The notes below the pieces were generated by a model, which worked only from the letters and a program-made list of their open reading frames with translations, was not told the DNA's origin and did not search any database. The position numbers and the translations under genes are program-made. This document shows positions 52,191 to 61,571 of a stretch of 64,000 nucleotides of DNA, one piece after another. How positions within the stretch are numbered: position 1 is the stretch's first letter; every line of letters begins with the position of its first letter. Source of the DNA: a cyanobiont of Ornithocercus magnificus. Its GTDB lineage: Bacteria > Cyanobacteriota > Cyanobacteriia > PCC-6307 > Cyanobiaceae. Location of the stretch: positions 744,001 through 808,000 of the forward strand of contig BIMP01000001.1 in the NCBI GenBank assembly GCA_007996965.1, given 5' to 3'.

Positions 52191-53235
52191 GAAGGATAGA
52201 TGCAGAGATTTTTTCCTCCAAAGTATACAGATGTCAATTTACTTAACCATACGTAGAGCTGATTATTTATCCTATTACTACCAAATAGTTTTATATAGTC
52301 AGTTATATTATCAAGTCCGGCCTTTGTACTAGTACTGTCTTTACAGTCTCTTTTGGCCTATTTAAGCTGAGCTACCAAGATTGCATAGTCAACATTTAGT
52401 CTCTAGAATACTTACTAGTTAACTGACTGGAGTAACTGTAACCTGTGACAGATATTTTGTTACATATACTACAATTTTGGTCAGGCGTAAATTGTAAACC
52501 TACGCCAGAATAGGTGACAATATTTATGCAGTTCGGCAAGCTGTTTTCTTGACATAGAGTAGTAAAGTAGCCTCAACTAATATAAGGTTACCTGAAATAA
52601 TTGCTCTGAGTCAATACATATGTAGTAAGCCATGGGAGTATAAGTTCAGTCTAATTTGAGAAAACCTGATAGGTTTTGCTTACATTAGGGTAGCATTAGC
52701 CTGCATCTGGTTAACATAAGCTGATTGTAGGAAAACAGTGATATACTTAAAGTCTTCGACGTCAAGACGATGCATGCATCACAGCCATGAGGCCAGCTGT
52801 AAGGCTTTTACCAGCTAACTGCTTGCTTCTCTAGCAGGTTTTCTAGGTGCTACTACCTAGAGAATTTGTCGATAACTCTGATAGGCTTCTAGGCGATCTG
52901 CTGTTTGTCTTCCAAGTTAACTCCGGCAGCGAAAGAGCACAGACAGACTTTGCCTATGGTAAGTGACACTTTTGCATGCCCCGACTAGCACTAGATCTTT
53001 TAGCAGGAAAAGCACCGCCTTGGTAACAGTGAATACTAAAACTATGATAGGAGAGATCATAAGCTTTTCAAGAGTTTTCTACCCCGATATGTGTTCAGCC
53101 TCCAACTAATAAATTGGTTTCCGTAACCTTTTGTAGCGAAAGCTCTTAGCCGAAAAATTCGGTGTTTTCACCATCAACCGAACTAGCTACGGACCTTTTC
53201 TTCTCCATAACGTTAAGGTATTGCAACAGAGAACT
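52191..53235. other. Gene-poor kilobase with one hairpin and a possible mini-ORF
   Basis: More than 1 kb without a recognisable gene. A hairpin TTTTCTAGGT-gctact-ACCTAGAGAA (52839-52864, one G-U pair) overlaps a 39-codon plus-strand frame from GTG 52847 to TGA 52966 that reads VLLPREFVDNSDRLLGDLLF, then VFQVNSGSERAQTDFAYGK. This could be the end of a decayed gene or an unrecognised small one. The rest is A/T-rich without pattern. Confidence 0.5.
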
Positions 53236-53517
53236 ATGAGCGATCAATTCATTCCTGACGCACTGAGCCATAAGGACCTAGCCAAACTGCTGAATACGGC
53301 TGCGAAAGAATCTGTGGTCGGGTCAACAGAGCAAGAAGACAGAGTGTCACTAACCACTGACTGGGAAGCACGCATAAAGGCGGTGCTTGAGGAAGTGACT
53401 AGACAATCCAAGGATGCTGCGGAAGGTAAAACTGTTGATCAGGTGATGGCGCTAGGGTCCTTTCGTACACACCTGATGCTAAGCCTACAAGCACTCAGAG
53501 CAGCTGACAAGAATTGA
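53236..53517 (+). CDS. Conserved hypothetical small protein
   Basis: 93 residues from ATG 53236 (MSDQFIPDALSHKDLAKLL). A soluble helical protein (DWEARIKAVLEEVTRQSKDAAEG, then VDQVMALGSFRTHLMLSLQALRAADKN) without signal peptide or motifs I can name. The TTG 15 bp upstream is a less likely start. It lies near, and convergent with, the mnmG-dnaB-rplI group but is separated by 340 bp. No function. Confidence 0.65.
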   Translation: MSDQFIPDALSHKDLAKLLNTAAKESVVGSTEQEDRVSLTTDWEARIKAVLEEVTRQSKDAAEGKTVDQVMALGSFRTHLMLSLQALRAADKN

Positions 53518-53855
53518 AAGCCATCATTTTCAGCACTTCTACCATGGTGTCTTAATGCTATTTAGTCTTTTCCAGGTACGGTCTGGTATTTTGCACTGCC
53601 GAAAAGGGTCACGCTTCACAAAGCCACTGATTCTTCCAGGTTCCTAATCTGTGCATGGTACTTAGCACAGTAAGAGCAAAAACTTTTATTCTATCCCGTA
53701 AATGTAATTTAGTATGGGCTTCTAAAAGCAATTTATAGAAGAAGTAGTGCTGGAAGAACATCACAATGATTTGTATAGAGACCACCGATGTGATCAAGAT
53801 ACAGTAGCAATTCAAGCATGCCAAGTTTAAGCTTGTTTAGGCCTGCCCATAATTT
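53518..53855. other. Gap between hypothetical gene and mnmG
   Basis: About 340 bases between convergent genes. A 71-codon minus-strand open frame (53609-53824) is hydrophobic but lacks a ribosome site or conserved look; I do not call it. Confidence 0.55.
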
Positions 53856-55808
53856 TTATTTATTGGGTTCTAGCCTCTGCCGCCGCTGCAGTTCGAGCCA
53901 AAGCAATAAGGTCGTCAGGTCAGCTTGACTTACACCTGGAATATGTGCGGCCTGACCCAATGTTTCAGGTCGTACTAGGCTGAGTTTCTCGCGAGCTTCG
54001 CGTGAAAGGTTACCAATTATAGTGTAGTTGATGTCGCTAGGTAGCCTTCGTTGTCCCTGGCGTCGGACTTGGTCAATCTGCTGTTGCTGCCGATGTAGGT
54101 AGCCACTGTACTTGATGTCAATCTCGGCTCCTTCACGCACAGAGATGGGAAGACTGCTATTAGCTAGTCCAAAACTCACAAGGTCAGCAGTATGCATCCC
54201 AGGACGGCGAAGTAAATCAGCCAGAGTAATCGAGCCCTTGATTGCTGCTCCGGTTTTATGGATAATCTCTTTAGCTACTGGATCACTCACTTTTAGGCGC
54301 TGGCTTGCCAACCTGTGTTTCTCAGTTTCTATAGAGGCAAGTTTCTCCTTGAATAGTGCCCAGCGACGGTCATCAATTAGACCAAGTTTGCGTCCAAGAG
54401 GAGTAAGGCGTCGGTCAGCATTATCGCCGCGCAAGATTAGGCGATACTCGCTACGACTGGTAAGCACTCGATAGGGCTCGTGTAGATCACGACTAACCAG
54501 ATCATTAATCATTGTGCCTATATAACTTTCTTCCCGCAGTAGGTACACAGGTTTATGGTTAGAGACCTGTCGTGCGGCATTTAGTCCAGCTACTAGCCCC
54601 TGAGCAGCAGCCTCCTCGTAACCAGTCGTTCCGTTTAGCTGACCAGCACTGAATAAACCTTGTACTCGCTTAGTTTCAAGAGAGGAAGTGAGCTGAGTCG
54701 CAGGCAAATAATCATAATCTACTGCGTAGGCAGGGCGCAGCATCACGCACTCTTCTAGGCCTGGCAGAGTGCGTAACAGCTCTAATTGCAGCTGCTCTGG
54801 TAAACTAGTGGAAAATCCCTGAACATAGACTTCTGGCGTGTCACGACCTTCCGGCTCCAGAAAGATTTGATGCCGATCTTTGTCAGCAAATCGAACAATT
54901 TTGTCCTCTATTGATGGGCAGTAGCGAGGTCCGCTACTATCAATTATCCCACCGTAAACTGGGGTGAGGTGAAGATTATTGCGTATTAGTTGATGAGTTG
55001 CAGGAGTTGTATAGGTAATATGACAACTCATTGCCTCGCTGCTTGTCCAAGCAGTCGGATCAAAGGAGAAAAAACGGTCTGTTGCATCGCTTTGCTGCTC
55101 TTCGAGTTTATCGAGGGCGATGCTGCGTCGGTCTATACGAGCGGGTGTGCCAGTCTTGAGGCGGCCAGTATGAAATCCAAGAGTCTGTAAAGCCTCGGTA
55201 AGACCTTCAGCAGCTTGTTCCCCTGCACGACCTGCTGACATTGATTGATGACCAACCCAGATACGGCCCCTAAGGAAGGTGCCAACAGTAAGAACTACCG
55301 CACGAGCTTTGTAAAAACTGCCAAAGTAGGTGCGTATGCCAATGATGCGAGCTGCCGGCCCACGGCTGGCATCCCAGCAGGCTCCACCACCAGTGGCATC
55401 GCCCTCAATCTCCAGGCCGGTAACCATAGCTTCGCGCAGAGTCAACCCGGGAGTAGTTTGTAACACCTGCAGCATCTGCTGGGAGTATTGACGCTTATCA
55501 GTCTGTGCGCGTAGAGCCCGAACTGCTGGCCCACGACTAGCATTAAGCATACGTTTCTGCAAAGATGTTGCATCAGCTAAACGGCCAATAAAGCCGCCAA
55601 GAGCATCCACTTCGTGTACTAGTTGGCTTTTAGCTGGGCCACCAACAGCTGGATTGCAAGGCTGCCAAGCAATTCTATCGAGGTTAAGAGTAAAGAGAGC
55701 TGTGCTCATACCAAGCCTGGCAGCGGTAATTGCTGCTTCGCAGCCGGCATGACCACCGCCAACGACGATAATGTCGAAAGCTTCAGTCGATGGCATAGCT
55801 AAACTCAT
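53856..55808 (-). CDS. mnmG: tRNA uridine-5-carboxymethylaminomethyl modification enzyme MnmG (GidA)
   Basis: FAD enzyme that with MnmE modifies U34 of some tRNAs. 650 residues. FAD loop [14 protein letters not shown] near 14-26; [66 protein letters not shown]; and the C-terminal helical [24 protein letters not shown] start with [12 protein letters not shown]. It is 25 bp downstream of dnaB, same strand. Confidence 0.97.
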   Translation of the reverse strand: MSLAMPSTEAFDIIVVGGGHAGCEAAITAARLGMSTALFTLNLDRIAWQPCNPAVGGPAKSQLVHEVDALGGFIGRLADATSLQKRMLNASRGPAVRALRAQTDKRQYSQQMLQVLQTTPGLTLREAMVTGLEIEGDATGGGACWDASRGPAARIIGIRTYFGSFYKARAVVLTVGTFLRGRIWVGHQSMSAGRAGEQAAEGLTEALQTLGFHTGRLKTGTPARIDRRSIALDKLEEQQSDATDRFFSFDPTAWTSSEAMSCHITYTTPATHQLIRNNLHLTPVYGGIIDSSGPRYCPSIEDKIVRFADKDRHQIFLEPEGRDTPEVYVQGFSTSLPEQLQLELLRTLPGLEECVMLRPAYAVDYDYLPATQLTSSLETKRVQGLFSAGQLNGTTGYEEAAAQGLVAGLNAARQVSNHKPVYLLREESYIGTMINDLVSRDLHEPYRVLTSRSEYRLILRGDNADRRLTPLGRKLGLIDDRRWALFKEKLASIETEKHRLASQRLKVSDPVAKEIIHKTGAAIKGSITLADLLRRPGMHTADLVSFGLANSSLPISVREGAEIDIKYSGYLHRQQQQIDQVRRQGQRRLPSDINYTIIGNLSREAREKLSLVRPETLGQAAHIPGVSQADLTTLLLWLELQRRQRLEPNK

Positions 55809-55833
55809 TTCTTTTCGACTATTCAGAACCTTT

Positions 55834-57243
55834 TTATACTGCCAGATTGCGGAACCTTGTGAATTTGGGCTCGAACAGCAACTTTACTGTACCTACTGGT
55901 CCATTACGATGCTTGGTCACAATCACTTCTGTTATGCCACGCTCAGTGGTGTCTGGATTGTAGTACTCATCCCTGTAGATCATTAACACAAGATCAGCAT
56001 CTTGCTCAATCGAGCCTGACTCCCGCAAATCACTGAGCATAGGTCGCTTGTTCATGCGTGACTCTACCCCACGACTCAACTGCGAGAGTGCGATTACCGG
56101 CACATTCAACTCCCGTGCCATGGCTTTTAGACCCCGCGTGATTCTGGACAGTTCCTGCACACGGTTATCAGAGCTAGAACCTTCCATCAATTGCAGGTAA
56201 TCTATCACTACCAAACCTAAATCGCCTCTCTGCTCTGCCATCAGGCGACGACAGAGGGAGCGCATCTCCAGTATGCTAATAGTGGGTTTGTCGTCAATAT
56301 ATATTGGAAGCTGCCCTAGTATATTAATACCCTGACCTAGTAGAGGCCACTCCTCTTGTTGCAACCTACCACTACGTAGTCGCCCTACTTCAACACCTAT
56401 CTCCATTGACAGTAACCGATAGGTAAGTTGCTCTTTACTCATCTCTAAGCTGAACATACACACTGGTAAGCTGTGTAGTTGCGCTACATTTTTAGCTAAA
56501 TTAAGTACCATCGAAGTCTTACCCATAGATGGTCGCCCTGCTACTATCACTAAATCACTACGCTGTAGCCCCTGAGTCATGGCATCCAGATCGTAGAAGT
56601 TGACAGGGAGGCCAGCAATCGAGATGCCTAAGGAACGACTTTCAATTTCATTAAATGTGCTGGTGAGAATTTCCGATGTTGGGATTAGCCCTTGCGATGG
56701 TTTTTCTTGACTAATAGCGAAGATTATCTGCTCTGCTTTATCTAGTACCTGTTCCATTGGCAGACTTTGATTGAAGCCCAACTGAATAATCTCATTGCCA
56801 GAGCGAATTAGCTGACGGCGCAGGAACTTATCCATCACCAAACGCGCCACTTGCTCAATTGAGGCAGTAGAGACTACGCGCTCAACTAATTCGAGCAATC
56901 TGCTGCTACCCCCCACTTTTTCTAGAGTACCGGTATCTGCAAGCCAGGCAGTCATTGCAGTCAGATCGGTGGGCTTGCCTTGGCTGTGCAGCATTAAGGC
57001 CGTGCGGAAAATTTCCCGGTGAGCATTCAAGTAGAATGCTTCTGGCTGCAGCATGTAAGCTACACGGCTAATTGCATCAGGATCCAGTAAGATTCCGCCT
57101 AATACAGCTTCCTCGGCCTCGAGATTCTGGGGTGGAACTGAATCAGGTGGTACTTCAAAGTTAGGTTCGCTGTGGTGATAACCAGTTGATGGGCGCGGGC
57201 TTTTTGCCGCGTTATCATCACTCTCGTACAGGGGAATATTCAC
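55834..57243 (-). CDS. dnaB: Replicative DNA helicase DnaB
   Basis: Hexameric 5'-3' helicase. 469 residues, no intein. N-terminal domain [22 protein letters not shown]; Walker [11 protein letters not shown] (236-245); H2-type VVIDYLQLM with the Walker B Asp; [17 protein letters not shown] and RSGS-like [14 protein letters not shown] near the C-terminus. The first 30 residues are a polar lead. It is followed by mnmG and preceded by rplI, all on the same strand; rplI-dnaB is a common bacterial pairing. Confidence 0.97.
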   Translation of the reverse strand: MNIPLYESDDNAAKSPRPSTGYHHSEPNFEVPPDSVPPQNLEAEEAVLGGILLDPDAISRVAYMLQPEAFYLNAHREIFRTALMLHSQGKPTDLTAMTAWLADTGTLEKVGGSSRLLELVERVVSTASIEQVARLVMDKFLRRQLIRSGNEIIQLGFNQSLPMEQVLDKAEQIIFAISQEKPSQGLIPTSEILTSTFNEIESRSLGISIAGLPVNFYDLDAMTQGLQRSDLVIVAGRPSMGKTSMVLNLAKNVAQLHSLPVCMFSLEMSKEQLTYRLLSMEIGVEVGRLRSGRLQQEEWPLLGQGINILGQLPIYIDDKPTISILEMRSLCRRLMAEQRGDLGLVVIDYLQLMEGSSSDNRVQELSRITRGLKAMARELNVPVIALSQLSRGVESRMNKRPMLSDLRESGSIEQDADLVLMIYRDEYYNPDTTERGITEVIVTKHRNGPVGTVKLLFEPKFTRFRNLAV

Positions 57244-57304
57244 TACAGCTAAGAGTGATGGAGTCTCACAACACTCTGACGCAAACTTATGCGATGGCTA
57301 GAAG

Positions 57305-57763
57305 TCAGTAGCTAATTACCTCAACATTGATCTCCGCTGTAACATCCGCATGTAGTTTGGCCTGCACTTTGTATTTGCCAGTGCGATGAATCTCTGGTAC
57401 GAGTATAACACGACGGTCTATTTCCTTTTTGGTTACTTGCTTAATTACCTCAGCTATATCGCCATTTGTCACTGTTCCAAATAGCATGTTGTCTTCGCCA
57501 GTCTGCTTCCTGACTGTAAAACGGCCAATAGTATTTAAGGCTGTGCGGAAATCGATAGCTTCTTGCTTGAGATTGGCTTGTCGCTCGGCTTCCTTAAGGC
57601 GACGATGCTCGACCTGCTTCATTACTGCTGGTGTTACTGGCATAGCCTTGCCGAAAGGCAGCAAGAAGTTTCGGGCATAACCTGGCGCAACTTTCACCAG
57701 GTCACCATAGCGGCCAAGACCAAATATGTCTTCGTTCAGAACAATCTGGACGTGCTTGGCCAT
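57305..57763 (-). CDS. rplI: 50S ribosomal protein L9
   Basis: 152 residues, usual length. N-domain [36 protein letters not shown] is the rRNA-binding signature; a long connecting helix and the C-domain ([33 protein letters not shown]) follow. Clean ATG start, 61 bp upstream of dnaB. Confidence 0.96.
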   Translation of the reverse strand: MAKHVQIVLNEDIFGLGRYGDLVKVAPGYARNFLLPFGKAMPVTPAVMKQVEHRRLKEAERQANLKQEAIDFRTALNTIGRFTVRKQTGEDNMLFGTVTNGDIAEVIKQVTKKEIDRRVILVPEIHRTGKYKVQAKLHADVTAEINVEVISY

Positions 57764-57815
57764 GGCGGATTCGCGAGAAGCTTGCTTAACTACAGTAAGA
57801 GGAAAGTTGAAGTTG

Positions 57816-58835
57816 TCAGCCTGCCAAGTTGCGATGTGGTAAGCGGATTTGACGAGCTAGGCCGAGTCCGCGCAATAGTCGGATGTGTTGCCAGGTTAGA
57901 TCTACTTGACCCGGCTGCAGTCCGTGGCAGGCAGAGTGGGGAAAAGTATGGTGGTTATTATGCCAGCCTTCACCAAAGGTTAAGGCTGCGACCCAGGCGT
58001 TATTGCGTGAGTTGTCGCAGCTCTCGTAAGCTATAGAGCCCCAACAATGTGTGGCAGAATTAACTAGCCAGGTAGCATGATACACCAGTAATAGGCGTAG
58101 GGGAATCCCCCAGAGTACAAGTGACCAACCACCAACACCGGTAGCTGTGCCAATCCAGAATAGCAGTGCCGCGAGCGGAAGTTGCAATACTAAGAACCAG
58201 GCATTCAGCCAGCAATAGTATGGGTCTTTTGCTAGGTCGCTAGTTAGCCGCGGCACAGCCTGAATTGCTGGAATCTCCCGAAGCATCCAACCCATGTGGC
58301 TCCACCAAAATCCTCGGTGGCTGTTGTGGTGGTCAGCATCTGTGTCCGAAAAACGGTGGTGGTGACGGTGTAATCCTACCCAATCGATAGGCCCATGCTG
58401 GCAGCTAAGGGCACCACAGGTTGCAAAGAAGCGTTCCAGCCAGTGGGGAACTCGGAAAGAACGGTGAGATAATAACCTGTGATAGCCAATGGTTACACCA
58501 AGACAGGCGGTAATCCAGTACAAAACGGCCAGGGTTGTGACTGCTTGCCAACTCCAGAACATTGGAGCTAGTGCTATAGCTGCAAGCAGATGGATAGCAA
58601 TCATGAAGCCGGTTGTTTTCCAGCGCAGACCTTGCTGCAGCGGCATGGCCGATTTACCGCGTTGAGGACGCTGCAACTGTTCCGCTAACTGTAACGCCTT
58701 ATCCGCCGGTGCCGGGCGACTAGGCATTGCGGGCGCTGCGCTCACGCTGCCGACCATGCTCTGAACCATTTCTGTCGCGACTGTAGCTGATAAGGATTCG
58801 CGATCAACAAAGACCACGCTCCTGGTGCTGATCAA
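57816..58835 (-). CDS. Acyl-lipid desaturase, delta-9 type (DesC-like)
   Basis: Membrane di-iron enzyme that introduces double bonds in membrane-lipid fatty acids. 339 residues. The three histidine boxes are HRLLSH (119-124), HRHHH (156-160) and HNNHH (292-296), spaced as in stearoyl/acyl-lipid desaturases, with four membrane helices. The first 65 residues are Ser/Ala/Pro-rich and variable. The ORF start may be 5' of the real one. It is upstream of rplI on the same strand and 52 bp away. Confidence 0.9.
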   Translation of the reverse strand: MISTRSVVFVDRESLSATVATEMVQSMVGSVSAAPAMPSRPAPADKALQLAEQLQRPQRGKSAMPLQQGLRWKTTGFMIAIHLLAAIALAPMFWSWQAVTTLAVLYWITACLGVTIGYHRLLSHRSFRVPHWLERFFATCGALSCQHGPIDWVGLHRHHHRFSDTDADHHNSHRGFWWSHMGWMLREIPAIQAVPRLTSDLAKDPYYCWLNAWFLVLQLPLAALLFWIGTATGVGGWSLVLWGIPLRLLLVYHATWLVNSATHCWGSIAYESCDNSRNNAWVAALTFGEGWHNNHHTFPHSACHGLQPGQVDLTWQHIRLLRGLGLARQIRLPHRNLAG

Positions 58836-59801
58836 GATTCACTGTTCACTTAAGAGTCTGCCAGATTCTGCAACAGCCCTCTCATTGAGAAAACTGATTA
58901 TAATGTTACTCTACCGTACTTAATTGCCAGTACAAATTTTCCAGGTCATGGTAGTTGTTTATACTAAGCTAGGTAATGACTGTGTTAACTCTGTATCAGA
59001 ATTCTAAAGCCTTATCATGCGCCCCTCGTCTATTGCAATTCTGCCATAGGCTCCCAGAGTTTGTTTGCAAAAGCCAGAGTCTTCTGGCTAAGAATTTTGC
59101 CACTAGTTTTAGAGTCGATGAGGCTTCTTCCGTGTACTGAGGAGTCACAATATAGACTAAATCTACATTGCTGTTTGGCCTCCAATTTCTAGATTGCTTT
59201 CAAGTAGCTTGAAATCCCTTAGCCTGGGAGGCTTAAAGCCTTAAAGCAAGTTATCTAACATTAAGAAAGTGTCTAGGATACTGAAAAGTACGAGAGAATT
59301 TGAAGGCCAGATATAAGAAAATTAAGCTTACAAGTCATTAAAGTGTAAGCATCAACATCTATATGTTATGGCGCAATTAACCAATCTGTCTGGACACGAT
59401 TTCAAAACTGTCCTAGTATTTCATGAGCTCAAGTTTTGAGTAGCCTTATTGAGTACTCAATCTGAAATTGGCTTTTATTTCTTAAATTATGGCGTGGCAA
59501 CGTAATGGACTTAGACAGATTTGATTACTAAGTTAAAGTAACTTGAAAGCTAGCAGGCTGGGATCCAAAAGGCATCGAGAGCAAGAATATGTATAGCGAC
59601 TAGGTTTGTGCAACAGGTTCCAAGGCAGCAAGCGCTAGGCGATTCTAGTGTATGTAAAATCCTTACAATTAAGGCCACATATTTATAGCCGAACCTAATA
59701 TAGCACAAATTCCCAAATACAGGCTTCAAAGTCATCTCAGGAATTTAGCTCCTGAGACCCGATATCGGCCTAACGGGACAGTAATCACGCTACTAGACTA
59801 G
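58836..59801. other. Gene-poor region upstream of the PLP enzyme
   Basis: Nearly 1 kb with A/T-rich sequence, no readable gene, tRNA or riboswitch that I recognise. It lies between divergent genes and must contain two promoters. A 23-codon mini-frame at about 59369 is likely chance. Confidence 0.55.
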
Positions 59802-61085
59802 ATGACATCCAAGGCGAGGCTGACAATGCAAAAGCAAGCCCGTCGCTTGGTAACATCTGTACTCGACGTGCTGCAACCCATAGTGCGCCAGCGCACTGAG
59901 GCGCTTGTGCCGCAGCTTGCCAAGGTACTTGATGCCTTCGCAGCTGAAAACATTGGCACCCAACATTTTGCATCTCTCACAGGCTATGGTCATGAAGATC
60001 AGGGTCGAGTAGCTATCGACCGTGTCTTTGCCCGCGTGCTTGGAGCTGAACAGGCAGCAGTAAGACTACAATTTGTTAGCGGCACACATGCTGTTACCGC
60101 TGCCATGTTTGGTGTGTTAAGGCCTGGTGATCGTTTGCTGTCAGTAACAGGTAAGCCCTATGATACTCTTGAGGAAGTAATCGGCCTAAGGGGCAGTGGC
60201 CAGGGGTCTCTCATAGACTTTGGTATTTGCTATGATGAAATACCCCTCACGGCACAGGGAACCATTGATGGCAGTGCTATCGACGACGCACTTGACAGAC
60301 CTTGCCACATGGCTTTAATCCAGCGCAGCTGTGGCTACGACTGGCGTCCAGGCCTTACTATCGCAGCAATAGCTGATGTCTGCGAAAGAGTTCATCAACG
60401 TCAGCCTAACTGTGTTTGTCTTGTAGATAACTGTTATGGTGAGCTGGTTGAGTACCAGGAGCCCCCTGAGGTGGGTGCCGACTTAGTTGCGGGGTCTCTA
60501 ATCAAAAATCTCGGCGGTACTATCGCACCTACGGGGGGCTATGTTGCTGGGCGTTCTGACTTAGTGAACCAAGCATGCTGTCGATTAACTGCCCCAGGCA
60601 TCGGCAGCGAAGGTGGTATTGGCTTTGACTTGCATAGACTCGTACTGCAAGGTCTGTTCCTAGCACCACAGATGGTCACAGAGGCGTTAATAGCTGCTGA
60701 TCTCATCGCTACAGTGTTCCAGCGATTGGGTCATCCGGTACAGCCAAATCCTGGTGCCAAGCGAGGACACTTGATTCAGGCCGTGCAGCTGGGAAGCTTA
60801 GAAGCTGTCAAGATAGTTTGTCGCACCTTTCAAGCTAGTTCCCCTATTGGTGCGTACCTTGAGCCTGTTCCTTCAGCAATGCCAGGATATGCAACTGAGC
60901 TTGTAATGGCCGGTGGTACTTTTGTAGACGGAAGCACAAGTGAGTTTTCTGCCGATGCTCCTCTCTACCCGCCTTACAACCTCTACATACAGGGCGCCAC
61001 ACACCATGCTCACGTGTGTATCGCGTTAGAGAGGGCTCTCACAGCTTTGGCAGAGGCAAAACTGGTAAATCTTCCCGCAAACTAG
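59802..61085 (+). CDS. PLP-dependent enzyme of the methionine gamma-lyase-like (aluminium-resistance) family
   Basis: 427 residues, Pfam-type Met_gamma_lyase. Blocks: GYGHEDQGRVAIDRVFARVLGAEQAAVR, VSGTHAVTAAMFGVLRPGD, SGQGSLIDFGICYDEIPLT, and the PLP lysine K235 in SLIKNLGGTIAPTGGY. It belongs to the carbon-sulfur lyase superfamily found in most cyanobacteria; its substrate is not known. It lies directly upstream of gcvH (28 bp), so it may be co-transcribed with the glycine cleavage genes. It is not an enzyme of that system. Confidence 0.87.
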   Translation: MTSKARLTMQKQARRLVTSVLDVLQPIVRQRTEALVPQLAKVLDAFAAENIGTQHFASLTGYGHEDQGRVAIDRVFARVLGAEQAAVRLQFVSGTHAVTAAMFGVLRPGDRLLSVTGKPYDTLEEVIGLRGSGQGSLIDFGICYDEIPLTAQGTIDGSAIDDALDRPCHMALIQRSCGYDWRPGLTIAAIADVCERVHQRQPNCVCLVDNCYGELVEYQEPPEVGADLVAGSLIKNLGGTIAPTGGYVAGRSDLVNQACCRLTAPGIGSEGGIGFDLHRLVLQGLFLAPQMVTEALIAADLIATVFQRLGHPVQPNPGAKRGHLIQAVQLGSLEAVKIVCRTFQASSPIGAYLEPVPSAMPGYATELVMAGGTFVDGSTSEFSADAPLYPPYNLYIQGATHHAHVCIALERALTALAEAKLVNLPAN

Positions 61086-61113
61086 CCAAGAGCAAACCTC
61101 AAAATATAGGCTG

Positions 61114-61506
61114 ATGGCCTTTAACTTTCCTGAACGCTTTCGCTACGCTGACAGTCATGAGTATGTTTCTGCTGAAATTGACGACCTAGTGCGAGTCGGC
61201 CTAAGCGCCTTCGCAATTGATCAACTAGGGGACATCATTTTCATCGACTTGCCCAAGGTAGGCGATAAGCTCCAGCGAGGCATTAGATTTGGGTCCGTAG
61301 AATCAGTAAAAGCTGTTGAGGAAATGTATGCCCCGCTTGACGGCACAGTAGTGCAATGTAACAGTGCAGTGCTCAACAATCCAGAGGAGTTACAGAATGA
61401 TCCTCATGGTGAAGGCTGGCTGCTGCTATTGCGCCCTTCCGTGTACGCACAGTTTGAGGAGTTGATGAGCGCTGAAGCCTACGCTGCTAAAGTCGCAGTC
61501 TTCTAA
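61114..61506 (+). CDS. gcvH: Glycine cleavage system H protein
   Basis: Lipoylated shuttle protein between GcvP, GcvT and lipoamide dehydrogenase. 130 residues. RYADSHEYVSAEIDDLVRVGLSAFAIDQLGDIIFIDLP, then VESVKAVEEMYAPLDG in which K66 carries lipoate. Followed by gcvP at 51-66 bp. Confidence 0.97.
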   Translation: MAFNFPERFRYADSHEYVSAEIDDLVRVGLSAFAIDQLGDIIFIDLPKVGDKLQRGIRFGSVESVKAVEEMYAPLDGTVVQCNSAVLNNPEELQNDPHGEGWLLLLRPSVYAQFEELMSAEAYAAKVAVF

Positions 61507-61571
61507 GCATTCGTAGGGGTAAAGCGAAAGACAAAAGTGACTAAGATCTTGCTCTTGTGCAAGGTCGGTCT

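Noticed and set aside
53609-53824. 71-codon hydrophobic minus-strand frame downstream of mnmG
   Set aside because: No start signal and composition typical of A/T-rich non-coding sequence.
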